A DNA stretch of 64,000 nucleotides, taken from contig JAIERK010000021.1 in the NCBI GenBank assembly GCA_019746975.1, positions 53,239-117,238 of the forward strand, read 5' to 3'. This document shows, piece after piece, positions 53,363 through 62,519 of the stretch; the stretch's first letter is position 1, and each line of letters opens with the position of its first letter. Made by a program: the position numbers and the translations under genes. The stretch is from Candidatus Obscuribacterales bacterium (GTDB taxonomy: Bacteria; Cyanobacteriota; Vampirovibrionia; Obscuribacterales; Obscuribacteraceae). Under the pieces are notes generated by a model. It worked only from the letters and a program-made list of their open reading frames with translations. It had not been told where the DNA came from and did not search any database.

Positions 53363-54949
53363 TTAACTCAAACGAACCGACTGCCCCGCCATCACGAAAC
53401 AATGCTCGTAGGCAAGCAGTCCGGCCAGTGCCAGACCTGCAATCAGCAAGTCGATCGGGTACTGATGAGAAGCGAGATAAGGGAGTGGCAGAAAGACAAG
53501 GAGCAGCGGTAAGATGGTACCGCAGGCAATATTGCCCCACCAGAATGTATTTTTATAAGGTCCCTTGATCATCAGGTCCACAGCCCGTTGCTTGGCTTTA
53601 GAGCTATGTTCCGTCAGCACTTCTCCGCCTAATGTAATTCCGAGATGAAGCATGAGACAAACGACGATAACCGACCGAGCGAACTCCGCAACTCCAGCAC
53701 TCTGTCCCATGAATCCAGCGGTCGGAATCACGATCGCGGCGCCGGCCAGGACAGCTTGCACCAGCAAATGCAGTGGCAGAGCGGGATTTTGCCAGAGATC
53801 TCGCCCCTTGGCCTGAGCGAATAGGAATGCCGTGTAGACGGCAGTCATTACAGCGACCGGCATAGTCAAATGATAAAGCCAGACGGACAGATCGCGTGCA
53901 CCAAGGAAGGTGGCAGCAAGATTGCCTATCAACAGCACGGAATAAGCGAGAATGATGTATGAGCCGATTGCAAGCCAGGACTTCCATTGTGGTCTGACTA
54001 AGATGTACCAGAATCGCTCGGGACGATCCAGATCAGCGATAAGCAAAATTCCGGTCACACCGAGATAGATGAAGGCCAGAACAGGCGCAACCCAGACAAG
54101 CCAACTGGGCATCGCGGCGGGTATCAAATTGAGTTGAATGCCTGTCCAAAACATCCAGGCAAAGACGAACACACCCGAAGAAATAGACTTGGTCCACAGG
54201 TACAGACTGACATACTGAGCCCAGGGTATATCGTGATGAACGTCATAGGCAACCTTCGCTCCTGTCACCGTACTTAGTGCCGAAGACAGAGAAATTCCCG
54301 ATGGTTTGTTGTTGTCGAGAACCGCACCATGTTTTTCACTACGCTGCATCGACCACATATAAAGACCGGACTCGTCGTGCGTTTGCACATCCGGATTGAG
54401 CACCGCTTCATCGGCACCGATGTAAAAGCATTTGGGATCGGTATTCTTTTCAGGTTTGCGCACCTGCGTCTTTTCCCGACCAATAAGCTCGTTGACCTTG
54501 GATAAAGGGTCGTCAAGGTCGCCAAAGATGAGCGCCTCTTCGGGACAGACGACGACGCAAGCCGGCTCTAGTCCGACATCCAGTCGATGGGCGCAAAAGT
54601 TACACTTTGCTGCGGTTCCGTTATCAGGATCTATATGAATCGCATCGTATGGGCAAGCCGCGATACACGCTTTGCAGCCTATACAGGCATCCTTATCGAA
54701 TTCGACGATGCCGTCCGGTCGCTGAAACATAGCGGTAACCGGACAGATATGGACACAAGGAGGATTGGCGCAATGATTACAGCGCAACACTCCGAAATGG
54801 CGTTGCGTATTTGGAAAACTTCCCTTCTCAACATACTTGACCCAAGTTCTGTCGACGCTGAGAGGAACTTCGTTTTCGGATTTACAAGCGGTTGTGCACG
54901 CATGACAACCGATACACTTTCTTTGATCTATGACCCAGGTAAAATTCAT
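53363..54949 (-). CDS. Fused ferredoxin (four 4Fe-4S) and NrfD membrane subunit
   Basis: About 528 residues. The N-terminal 185 residues are a DmsB/NrfC-type ferredoxin with four clusters: KCIGCHACTTACKSEN, CNHCANPPCVHICPV, CIGCKACIAACPYDAIH and CNFCAHRL with CVVVCPEE. From about residue 235 it becomes a polytopic NrfD protein with at least eight helices (WTKSISSGVFVFAWMFWTG; VWVAPVLAFIYLGVTGILLI; LYHLTMPVAVMTAVYTAFLF). The two are usually separate genes; here one polypeptide joins them. The start at 54949 (MNFTWVIDQRKC) is chosen because the ferredoxin fold begins there; a TTG at 55003 is possible. It should carry electrons between the quinone pool and the catalytic subunit encoded next. Confidence 0.9.
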   Translation of the reverse strand: MNFTWVIDQRKCIGCHACTTACKSENEVPLSVDRTWVKYVEKGSFPNTQRHFGVLRCNHCANPPCVHICPVTAMFQRPDGIVEFDKDACIGCKACIAACPYDAIHIDPDNGTAAKCNFCAHRLDVGLEPACVVVCPEEALIFGDLDDPLSKVNELIGREKTQVRKPEKNTDPKCFYIGADEAVLNPDVQTHDESGLYMWSMQRSEKHGAVLDNNKPSGISLSSALSTVTGAKVAYDVHHDIPWAQYVSLYLWTKSISSGVFVFAWMFWTGIQLNLIPAAMPSWLVWVAPVLAFIYLGVTGILLIADLDRPERFWYILVRPQWKSWLAIGSYIILAYSVLLIGNLAATFLGARDLSVWLYHLTMPVAVMTAVYTAFLFAQAKGRDLWQNPALPLHLLVQAVLAGAAIVIPTAGFMGQSAGVAEFARSVIVVCLMLHLGITLGGEVLTEHSSKAKQRAVDLMIKGPYKNTFWWGNIACGTILPLLLVFLPLPYLASHQYPIDLLIAGLALAGLLAYEHCFVMAGQSVRLS

Positions 54950-55104
54950 GGAACGATATGGAGCAATTGAATCGGTGCGGTTTTTGATTGTATCGACAAC
55001 CAAGATAGCTTAATTCAAAAGACAAATGTCCAGATTGTCCAAAATTTAGATTGGCGACAACATCGGACTTAGACAAGAAGCAGTATTTCGCCCTTCGTGC
55101 TGTA

Positions 55105-55135
55105 AATCAAAAAGCGGGTCCTTTCGAACCCGCTT
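55105..55135 (-). terminator. Rho-independent terminator of the small secreted protein gene
   Basis: Stem of eight pairs (55112-55119 with 55128-55135), followed on the minus strand by TTTTTGATT. It lies 48 bases past the stop of the gene at 55183. Confidence 0.65.
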
Positions 55136-55182
55136 CTATGGAGACGACTATCTGCATTCGGTTGCCAAAGCCCGTGAGGTCC

Positions 55183-55503
55183 TTAGCTAAGGGCTATGTC
55201 TATGTCTCGAATGTCCAGTCTTACCTTCTGAAGATCGAAAGTATTAACATCCAAATCTCTCTTCAGTTGGTCCAGACGCGAGCTGTATTGATTGTTATCG
55301 TTGCGACGGTTGAGATCATCGGTATTTCTTACGATTGAATCTCGGCTTCTAAGCAGATCCGATTCTTTGTTGACCAGAGTCATCCTGCGATTCTTCAGTG
55401 TGTTGTAAATAGCAGGGTCTGATACAGCAGCCATAGCCGGGTTTTGAAGCAAAATCAAACCGCCCAAAACGATTGTTATAAGCGTAATTCCAAGTTCTTT
55501 CAT
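55183..55503 (-). CDS. Small exported coiled-coil-like protein
   Basis: 106 residues. Signal peptide GITLITIVLGGLILLQNPAMA, then a mature chain of about 80 residues rich in Arg, Asp and Leu with heptad-like spacing (RRMTLVNKESDLLRSRDSIV; NTDDLNRRNDNNQYSSRLDQ; LKRDLDVNTFDLQKVRLDIR). GGAGAAAGG lies a few bases before the ATG. It probably forms a helical periplasmic or surface structure. It is divergent from the MocR regulator gene. Family unknown. Confidence 0.7.
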   Translation of the reverse strand: MKELGITLITIVLGGLILLQNPAMAAVSDPAIYNTLKNRRMTLVNKESDLLRSRDSIVRNTDDLNRRNDNNQYSSRLDQLKRDLDVNTFDLQKVRLDIRDIDIALS

Positions 55504-55628
55504 AATTCCTTTCTCCCCTCGGTTTGTTACTCCTCAGGTATGGCAAAGAGAATAACAATTAAATTGGCATTGCAGAAGTGCCACTTTTATGTTCAAATAC
55601 CAGTCCACTTAACACAATATAGGTCAGC

Positions 55629-57182
55629 ATGGACTTCCCTATCAATATAAGTACGACCAGCGACCATCCCCTCCACCGCCAGATATACGACGAGGTCCGC
55701 CAGGCAATACTTTCGGGACGACTGCCCAAAGGTAAGCGCGTACCGTCTACCAGAGAGATGGCGAAGTCTATCGGTGTGGCGCGGGCAACAGTCACCCTGG
55801 CCTACGATTACCTTTTGAGCGAGGGCTATTTCGAAGCATATAGAGGTAGCGGGACTTACGTCTCCCGACACCTGCCCGATGAGCTGATTGAAGCCGGTGA
55901 AATCGGGACTATTGGCGAGGTGCTCGAGACTGACCAGAGCTCGACAATGCCGAGACCCCCATCCATTCAACGGCCAAGACAGCTGTCGCAATATGGTAAG
56001 GCGCTTCAGTCGAGAAATTGGCTGGGTTTTCCAGACCACGAGCCCGAGATCCAATTCACTTTCGGAAGGCCGGACATGGACGAATTCCCCATGCGAATCT
56101 GGAGCCAACTATTGTCTAGACATTGCCGCCAACGCAACCTCAGCCTTCTGGATTGTCCCAGCAGAGCCTCGGGTTTCGAACCGCTTCGAAGTGCGATTGC
56201 AGATTACCTGGCCAGAGCACGTGCTGTTGTTTGCGACAAAGAGCAGGTTATCGTGGTCAACGGCTCGCAACAGGCGCTTGATCTAGTCACCAGAGTGCTG
56301 GTCGATCCGGGCGACACGGTCGGTATCGAGGAGCCCGGCTACATTGGCGCCCAACGCGCATTTCAAGCGCAAGGCGCCCATCTCGCACCAATCTTCGTCG
56401 ATCAGGGCGGCGTTCGAGTCGACTATTTAAAGTCTAGATTCGATGTGTCGACTAACAGCAGTTTGAAACTTTTGTACGTCACGCCCTCTCACCAGTATCC
56501 GACAGGGGTATCCTTGACGCTTCCGCGGCGTTTGGATCTTCTGTCATGGGCGGTGCGCACCGGGACGATTTTGATTGAAGATGACTACGACAGCGAGTAT
56601 CGATATAAGGGAAAACCAATTCCCGCACTCGCTGGTATTGATAGCGGTGCCTCGGTAATTTATGTAGGAACCTTTTCAAAGGTACTTCTGCCGGCGCTCC
56701 GCCTCGGCTATCTAGTAGTGCCAAAAGATCTCATCGACGTATTTTCTCGAGCAAAATGGCTGATGGATCGACACTCTTCACTTATCCAGCAACAGGTGCT
56801 CAGCGACTTTATTTTGGAGGGACATCTGGAGCGACACATTCGCAGGATGCGGGCAATCTATAGCCAACGCAGACAGCTTATGATAGATGTGCTGAATGGT
56901 TTATTCGAAAAATCGGTCACAATATATGGTGAGAATGCCGGAATCAACATGCTGGTCAGACTGAAGACCGAAGTTCCTGACGACGTGCTGGTGGAGCGCG
57001 CTCGCAACCTCGGCGTAGGTCTCGTGAGCACGCGAAATATGTATCTCGGTGACGCACCTCGCGGAGAATTCTTGCTTAACTATGGAAGCTTGAAGGAAGA
57101 GCAGATTATAGAAGGATTGACGCGATTAAGATCAGCAATGGCCGATCGAGACGAACTTTTACCCGTGGAAAGCAGGTTTTGA
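55629..57182 (+). CDS. MocR/PdxR-family regulator (GntR HTH fused to aminotransferase fold)
   Basis: 517 residues. N-terminal GntR winged helix (HPLHRQIYDEVRQAILSGRL; RVPSTREMAKSIGVARATVT) and C-terminal fold-type I aminotransferase (VNGSQQALDLVTRVLVDPGD; YVTPSHQYPTGVSLTLPRRL; LIEDDYDSEYRYKG; YVGTFSKVLLPALRLGYLVV). The PLP-binding Lys is in GTFSK. Members sense PLP or amino compounds and control nearby genes such as pdxST or gabTD; none of these is adjacent, so the target may be the divergent small secreted protein or an unlinked gene. Confidence 0.92.
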   Translation: MDFPINISTTSDHPLHRQIYDEVRQAILSGRLPKGKRVPSTREMAKSIGVARATVTLAYDYLLSEGYFEAYRGSGTYVSRHLPDELIEAGEIGTIGEVLETDQSSTMPRPPSIQRPRQLSQYGKALQSRNWLGFPDHEPEIQFTFGRPDMDEFPMRIWSQLLSRHCRQRNLSLLDCPSRASGFEPLRSAIADYLARARAVVCDKEQVIVVNGSQQALDLVTRVLVDPGDTVGIEEPGYIGAQRAFQAQGAHLAPIFVDQGGVRVDYLKSRFDVSTNSSLKLLYVTPSHQYPTGVSLTLPRRLDLLSWAVRTGTILIEDDYDSEYRYKGKPIPALAGIDSGASVIYVGTFSKVLLPALRLGYLVVPKDLIDVFSRAKWLMDRHSSLIQQQVLSDFILEGHLERHIRRMRAIYSQRRQLMIDVLNGLFEKSVTIYGENAGINMLVRLKTEVPDDVLVERARNLGVGLVSTRNMYLGDAPRGEFLLNYGSLKEEQIIEGLTRLRSAMADRDELLPVESRF

Positions 57183-57334
57183 AATCTCGCGCTGTTTTAT
57201 TTGGTTTAAACCCAAAACAGGATCGGTTTGAACACAGATTTTGAGCTAATCTTCATTCAGTTTGTTCCAACCGCTGCGACAAGAATGGCTACTCATCACG
57301 GTCGGCTCAACGAATCAAGACATACCCGTCGATC

Positions 57335-57721
57335 TCAAACGCTCTTTTTGATCGCACAACTCCAGACCCAAGCCATGATGAGAGGCTGAAATAACAGTCG
57401 AATCCAAAGCAAAGCTACAGGCAACTCTGGAAATAGCTCGCTGTGCACAGCCATGTGAATATTGGCGGGGAAGACGGCAACCAATAACGCTATCAATCCA
57501 TAGCCAACAGCCCTTCGCGTCAAGGCGACGTGCACGCCAATGCCGCCCAAGATTTCGAATATACCGCTGACGTATACAAGTTCTCGAGGATAAGGAAGAT
57601 AGGGCGGCATCACCCTCATGAAGAGATCAGCTTTGGTAAAATGCAACACACCGACGCCAATGAAAAAGGCCGACAGAATAATGCGTGATATCGTTGTGCG
57701 GATGTGTGGCGAAGTGTTCAC
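57335..57721 (-). CDS. DoxX-like membrane protein
   Basis: About 129 residues from a GTG at 57721 (an in-frame TTG at 57751 would add ten). Four membrane helices: ISRIILSAFFIGVGVLHFTK, LVYVSGIFEILGGIGVHVAL, VGYGLIALLVAVFPANIHMA, ALLWIRLLFQPLIMAWVWSC. The HFTKADLF and PYPRELVYVSGIFEILGG blocks are typical of DoxX/DoxD-like proteins related to thiosulfate:quinone oxidoreductase subunits, though most bacterial members have no known role. It is divergent from the HAD phosphatase gene. Confidence 0.82.
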   Translation of the reverse strand: MNTSPHIRTTISRIILSAFFIGVGVLHFTKADLFMRVMPPYLPYPRELVYVSGIFEILGGIGVHVALTRRAVGYGLIALLVAVFPANIHMAVHSELFPELPVALLWIRLLFQPLIMAWVWSCAIKKSV

Positions 57722-57831
57722 AGTGGTAGGTCCATTTATTTTGCGGATCAAACTGCAAGATTAGTCTAAGTTTACGATATTATTGGCGTTGCCGTGGCGA
57801 ACAGCGCTCTAATCGAAGGAGACTCGTAATT

Positions 57832-58866
57832 ATGCGTCCATCCAAACTCTCACGCAGATGGCTATTGATTGCTTTGACTACCGCCTTGATGCCGCTTGCG
57901 ATGTTGTCGCAGTCGCCAGGCACTGCCAGAACCGCAGAAGTTCTTGACTTGCCGTCATGGAGTGACGGCGCTTCAAAAAAATCGATTGTTGATTTTGTCG
58001 AAGCGGTTACGAAGAAGGATGGTCCAGATTACGTCAAACCGGAAGAACGAATTGCTGTATTCGACAATGACGGCACATTGTGGTGTGAGATGCCAATCTA
58101 TCCGCAGGTCGTTTTCTTGATGAACCGAGCGAAAACTATTGCAGCAACAAAAGGACCAGAGATTCAAAATTTGCCATTAGTCCGTGCCGCCACCAGTGGT
58201 GACATACAAACACTGACTTCTATGGGTCCGAAAGGGACTCAAGACCTTGTCAATATTTTGCATCCGAACCTGACGGTAGGTGAATTCGAAAAAATCGTAA
58301 GCGAGTGGATAGCCACTGCTAAACATCCACGTTTTAATCAACCATACACGGATTGCGTGTATCAGCCAATGATTGAGGTGATCGCTTATCTGAAAAAGAA
58401 CGGCTTCACGACCTACATCGTATCCGGCGGCGGCACCGACTTCATGCGACCATGGACAGAAAAAACTTACGGAATTGTGCCGGAGCATGTGATCGGCAGC
58501 ACCTGCAAACTCGACTACTCAAGCTCAGACGGAGAGCCGAAGATAATGCGCTTGCCGGAAATTGATTTCATCAACGATAAAGATCGCAAACCAGTTGCCA
58601 TCGAACGTGCAATTGGACGCCGCCCGATAGCTGCGTTCGGCAATTCCAACGGCGACCAGCAAATGCTCGAGTGGACCGCTGCCGGTAAGGGCAAAAGGTT
58701 GGCCCTTCTCGTGCATCATACGGATTCTAAAAGGGAATATAAATACGACAGGGACTCGAAAGTCGGACGGCTCGACAAAGCTCTGGACGAAGCCAACGAA
58801 AAAGGGTGGACTGTTGTCGACATGAAGAACGACTGGAAACGAGTGTTTGCATTCGAGAGTGATTGA
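57832..58866 (+). CDS. Exported HAD-superfamily phosphatase
   Basis: 344 residues with an N-terminal export signal (RRWLLIALTTALMPLAMLSQ). HAD motif I is IAVFDNDGTLWCEMP (nucleophile Asp and acid/base Asp), motif II IVSGGG, motif III near KPVAIERAIG, and motif IV FGNSNGDQQML. The cap insert and length match the phosphoserine-phosphatase-like secreted group (haloacid dehalogenase-like family). It would hydrolyse a phosphate monoester in the periplasm. AGGAG precedes the ATG. The following kinase-LRR gene begins 14 bases after its stop, so co-transcription is likely; whether they act on the same targets is open. Confidence 0.85.
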   Translation: MRPSKLSRRWLLIALTTALMPLAMLSQSPGTARTAEVLDLPSWSDGASKKSIVDFVEAVTKKDGPDYVKPEERIAVFDNDGTLWCEMPIYPQVVFLMNRAKTIAATKGPEIQNLPLVRAATSGDIQTLTSMGPKGTQDLVNILHPNLTVGEFEKIVSEWIATAKHPRFNQPYTDCVYQPMIEVIAYLKKNGFTTYIVSGGGTDFMRPWTEKTYGIVPEHVIGSTCKLDYSSSDGEPKIMRLPEIDFINDKDRKPVAIERAIGRRPIAAFGNSNGDQQMLEWTAAGKGKRLALLVHHTDSKREYKYDRDSKVGRLDKALDEANEKGWTVVDMKNDWKRVFAFESD

Positions 58867-58880
58867 AGCGCGAGTTATTG

Positions 58881-60746
58881 ATGAATGGCGAACAGAAAAG
58901 ACGTATAGCGAACAGATACGAGATAATCTCGAAGCTTGGCGAGGGAGGAACCGCCACTGTTTATCTGGTACGCGATGAAACGTTGAATCGCGATGTTGCG
59001 CTGAAGCTGCTGAACCCAGACCTCGTCAAACCGGAATCGGCACTACGTTTTCAATCTGAAGCAAAAACGGCGAGCACTCTGGCCCATCCAAATCTCATCA
59101 ACGTGTTGGACTTCGGAATCGCCGACAACAATGAGATTTACTTGGTGATGGACTATATCAAAGGAATCACGTTGGCCGAATTCGTAGAACAAAATGGTCC
59201 GATGCCGATTGAAGAGGCTATCGAGATCTTTATTCAGGTCTGCGATGGAATCGGACATGCTCATAAGCAAGGCATTTTGCACAGAGATCTCAAATCAACT
59301 AACGTGATGCTTACAGAGCAGGACACACACACACGAGTCCTCGTTCTCGACTTTGGGTTGGCGAAACGCACCGAATACGGTAGCATCACCAGAACGCGAA
59401 AAATAATCGGAAGTCCTTTGTTCATGAGTCCCGAGCACGCATCAGGTCACGAACTCGATGGTCGTGCGGACATCTACTCGCTAGGCTGCTTGATGTACTA
59501 CACTCTAACGGGTGTGTATCCAATACAAGGCGATACTGCCCTAGATACTATTTTCAAACAGTCGACGGAGAGCGCTCCGACTCTGAAGCAAGGAATGCCG
59601 GACAAAGAGTTTTCTCACGAGTTGGAGACAATTGTCGGCAAATGCCTCAAAAAGGACAAATCGCAACGATACAGCTCAGTGCAGGAGCTCCGCACTGCAC
59701 TCATGTCGATGCTAGAACCAACACAGATCGAACAACAGCAAAGCGATCTCAGCGATTCCTTGCCCCGGAAATCGACACTACAACCAGTTTCAACAACTCT
59801 CCTCGGACCGGCAGTCATAGCCCTAGTAGTAGCGATAGTGGCAAGCACATTGATACTCTTCAGACCCAATACGCCGCCACCACAAGTCAAAAAGAGAATA
59901 ATTCCAATTTTCAGCGGATCAGATTTCAAAACAAAAAAATGGGATGACATGCACTGGAATGACGGAATCGTCTGGTCCAAGCGCTGGGATATTTCCGATA
60001 ATGACCTGACCGAATCACAACTGAAAGATATCCAGTACTTAAGCCTCTTTGCAGAGCCAATCACAGCTAAAGGATTGGCTTCGATTTCGCATTTGCCACT
60101 GAAAGGACTTTACCTGAAAGAAAATCCGCTTATTCACGACAAGGACCTGCAAATTGTTAATCAGATGCGCACGCTCGAAGTGCTTTGCTTGGACGCCATC
60201 GGAGCTACGGATGTGGGAATCGCACAGCTCAAAGACTTGAAGAACCTTCGTATCCTGAGTTTAGCAGGCAACGACGTCACCGACAGAATATTTGAAACGA
60301 TTGGCACTTTTCCCAAGCTCGAAATTCTCTACCTCGATCATCTTCAGAATGTTAACGGTTCTGGTCTAGCTCATCTAAAGCGGCTACCCCGCCTCCAGAA
60401 ACTGAATTTGGAGGCCGACCCAAACCTTCGTTCCGAATACCTAGAATTGCTTGGTGAGTTAAAAAGCTTGAAGGAACTGTATCTCTGCAAGACACGCTGC
60501 AACGGCAATGTTCTCGCGAAGCTCACAACCCTGCCAAACTTAAGCGAACTCGATGTGAGATTAACAGACATACAAGACAAGGATGTGCCACTTTTCTCAA
60601 AGATTACATCTCTCGAACGTCTATATCTAGACAACAGAAAAATATCCACCAAGGTCTTCAACCCACTCAGGCTTCAAACCAAGTTCAAAGTAATAGAAAA
60701 GGAGCACCTACCGGCGGATCGTTTGAACACAATGCGGGGCGACTAA
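58881..60746 (+). CDS. Transmembrane Ser/Thr protein kinase with LRRs
   Basis: About 621 residues. Kinase domain from the N-terminus: LGEGGTATVYLVRD, VALKLLNPD, LHRDLKSTNVMLT, VLDFGLAKRTE and MSPEHASG; all active-site residues are present. A membrane helix (LLGPAVIALVVAIVASTLIL) at about 310 is followed by LRRs (TLEVLCLDAIGATDVGIAQL; NLRILSLAGNDVTDRIFETI; LEILYLDHLQNVNGSGLAHL). It lacks the N-terminal Cys modules of the kinase at 8235 but is otherwise the same design. The ATG at 58881 is preferred to a TTG at 58863. Likely signal: binding by the LRRs outside, phosphorylation inside. Confidence 0.9.
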   Translation: MNGEQKRRIANRYEIISKLGEGGTATVYLVRDETLNRDVALKLLNPDLVKPESALRFQSEAKTASTLAHPNLINVLDFGIADNNEIYLVMDYIKGITLAEFVEQNGPMPIEEAIEIFIQVCDGIGHAHKQGILHRDLKSTNVMLTEQDTHTRVLVLDFGLAKRTEYGSITRTRKIIGSPLFMSPEHASGHELDGRADIYSLGCLMYYTLTGVYPIQGDTALDTIFKQSTESAPTLKQGMPDKEFSHELETIVGKCLKKDKSQRYSSVQELRTALMSMLEPTQIEQQQSDLSDSLPRKSTLQPVSTTLLGPAVIALVVAIVASTLILFRPNTPPPQVKKRIIPIFSGSDFKTKKWDDMHWNDGIVWSKRWDISDNDLTESQLKDIQYLSLFAEPITAKGLASISHLPLKGLYLKENPLIHDKDLQIVNQMRTLEVLCLDAIGATDVGIAQLKDLKNLRILSLAGNDVTDRIFETIGTFPKLEILYLDHLQNVNGSGLAHLKRLPRLQKLNLEADPNLRSEYLELLGELKSLKELYLCKTRCNGNVLAKLTTLPNLSELDVRLTDIQDKDVPLFSKITSLERLYLDNRKISTKVFNPLRLQTKFKVIEKEHLPADRLNTMRGD

Positions 60747-60825
60747 GATACAAAGAGAGAGACCATGCATGCTGCAGACGATGGCTGTATGGATGGATGA
60801 AAACGAATTCGAAGGAGCGTCCATT

Positions 60826-61977
60826 ATGACGGCGAAAAAACAGTCGGAAAAAGATCGCAAGGCAAAAGACAGGGATGCTGCCGTAGCCGACACGATACTC
60901 AGACAGATTGACAATGCAGGAAACAGTGCCACCCTGCAAGTAGAAAATGCAGAGATTCCATTTTCCAATTTCGACAAAGTCCTCTGGCCAGGCGATGCAG
61001 ACCACAAGCCAGTCTCGAAGCGCGACTATGTCAGGTATCTCTATGTGGTATCAGAGTATCTTTTGCCCCATCTCAAGGATCGCCCGATCACTTTACTTAG
61101 ATATCCCAATGGAGTGGACGGAAAACGCTTTTTTCAAAAACATTGGGAGCACAAGCTGCCTGAATTTGTCGAAACTGTAGACCTTTTTTCCGAACACAAT
61201 AATGCAGATGTAGAATTCCTACTCTGCAACAATCTGCCAACATTGCTTTGGCTCGGTCAACTCGCAGACCTCGAGCTGCACACTATCCACACGCGTCTCA
61301 GCGCAGAGCCGGATGGGCATGAACTCCCACGCACCTTTACTGGTAGCGTCGAAAATATCGACAAGTCGCTGATGAATTTTCCAGACTTCGTGGTGTTGGA
61401 TCTGGATCCATACATGTATAGCGGCAAAGAATCTAAAGGTGAAGAGCCGGAGCTGCACGAAGCGGCGTTCAAGAAAGTTCGCGAGATAGCTCTTATACTC
61501 AAAGAAACGCTTGATCAGCTAAAGCTGAACACCTTTGTAAAAACATCCGGACGCACAGGCTTGCACATCTACATTCCAATTCTTCGCAACATCGACTACG
61601 ACACTGTAAGGAAGGTTGCAGAGGCAATTGGCAGACACCTGGTGAATTTACGACCAAACGAAGTGACGATGGACTGGGCTGTGAAAAAGCGCACTGGAAA
61701 GATTTTTTTCGACTACAACATGAACGCACGAGGAAAGACGCTGCCGTCACCCTATTCGCCTCGAAATTCCAAACAAGCGACTGTCTCCGTGCCAGTTGAT
61801 TGGTCGGAGCTTTCGAAGATCTATCCGACAGATTTCACAATCTGGACGGTACCAAAGAGATTGGAAAAGAAAGGTGATATTTGGACAGACATTCTTGATG
61901 AGAAAAACGATTTAGAAAAATACGCATCAGCGCAGAGTGCATCAAAAGGCAGTGAAACAAAAAAGCGATCGAAGTGA
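60826..61977 (+). CDS. LigD-type DNA polymerase/primase domain protein
   Basis: About 383 residues. The LigD POL (archaeo-eukaryotic primase) blocks are VLWPGDADHKPVSKRDYVRY, LYVVSEYLLPHLKDRPITLL, RYPNGVDGKRFFQKHW, FVVLDLDPYMYSG (metal-binding Asp-x-Asp), KTSGRTGLHIYIPI and AVKKRTGKIFFDYNMNARGK. In bacterial NHEJ this domain fills gaps and adds ribonucleotides; it is often fused to a ligase and phosphoesterase and encoded with Ku. Here it stands alone, and neither ligase nor Ku is in view. The ATG at 60826 has AGGAG nine bases upstream. Confidence 0.9.
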   Translation: MTAKKQSEKDRKAKDRDAAVADTILRQIDNAGNSATLQVENAEIPFSNFDKVLWPGDADHKPVSKRDYVRYLYVVSEYLLPHLKDRPITLLRYPNGVDGKRFFQKHWEHKLPEFVETVDLFSEHNNADVEFLLCNNLPTLLWLGQLADLELHTIHTRLSAEPDGHELPRTFTGSVENIDKSLMNFPDFVVLDLDPYMYSGKESKGEEPELHEAAFKKVREIALILKETLDQLKLNTFVKTSGRTGLHIYIPILRNIDYDTVRKVAEAIGRHLVNLRPNEVTMDWAVKKRTGKIFFDYNMNARGKTLPSPYSPRNSKQATVSVPVDWSELSKIYPTDFTIWTVPKRLEKKGDIWTDILDEKNDLEKYASAQSASKGSETKKRSK

Positions 61978-62035
61978 GATCTTACCTCGGTGCGCTTAAC
62001 AGAACCAGCGTGCCAACCGGAATAGCATTGCATGC

Positions 62036-62120
62036 GCATCGCAACGAACGCACGACATGCATCGCATCGAACACATGACCTGGCATCGACTCGAACGCAT
62101 GGCATCGCATCGCAATGAAC
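62036..62120. repeat. Four degenerate ~22-bp GCATCGCATCGAAC tandem units
   Basis: Units start at about 62036, 62059, 62083 and 62102 and share GCATCG(C/A)(A/T)CGAAC. They run up to the start codon of the next ORF. Possible binding array or replication slippage product; the copies have diverged. Confidence 0.55.
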
Positions 62121-62399
62121 AATGCGACGTTCACTCAGACCGCACCACTTGCTTACAGACTGAATGTACTAGAGAATCAATTGGTTCTCGTACAAACCAA
62201 TTCTGGGCGATCAATTCTTGTGGAAGGCGGACAGGTTATCTACGCGCCGACAGATTACGCAGCGCGAAGAGCATTGATCGATCAACGGATACAATTGGAA
62301 TGCGACGCAGGAAGATTGACCAAGCGACAGGTGAAAGACCTGAGAACCGATTTGGTCGCGACCCTGGAGCTTAAACGCAAAAGAGATGGCTCTCTGTAA
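62115..62399 (+). CDS. Small hypothetical protein
   Basis: 94 residues, starting MNNATFTQTAPLAYRLNVLE. Composition is protein-like (QTNSGRSILVEGGQVIYAP; YAARRALIDQRIQLECDAGR; LTKRQVKDLRTDLVATLELK). There is no ribosome binding site: the start codon lies in the last tandem repeat unit upstream, so the true start may differ. An in-frame TGA at about 62076 limits extension. No family recognised. Confidence 0.5.
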   Translation: MNNATFTQTAPLAYRLNVLENQLVLVQTNSGRSILVEGGQVIYAPTDYAARRALIDQRIQLECDAGRLTKRQVKDLRTDLVATLELKRKRDGSL

Positions 62400-62519
62400 A
62401 GCGCCAACATGCGTTCCATTGAACGCAGACTCAACGAGGCTGAGCGAAGATCTACAGGAAGACATCGATTTCACCAACAGAAGAAGAGCGAACATCGGCT
62501 TGAAAGTAGACTGGCCACT

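Noticed and set aside
55108..55140. A tRNA T-arm-like sequence (GGGTTCGAA on the minus strand).
   Set aside because: No acceptor, D or anticodon arm around it; it is the loop of a terminator hairpin.
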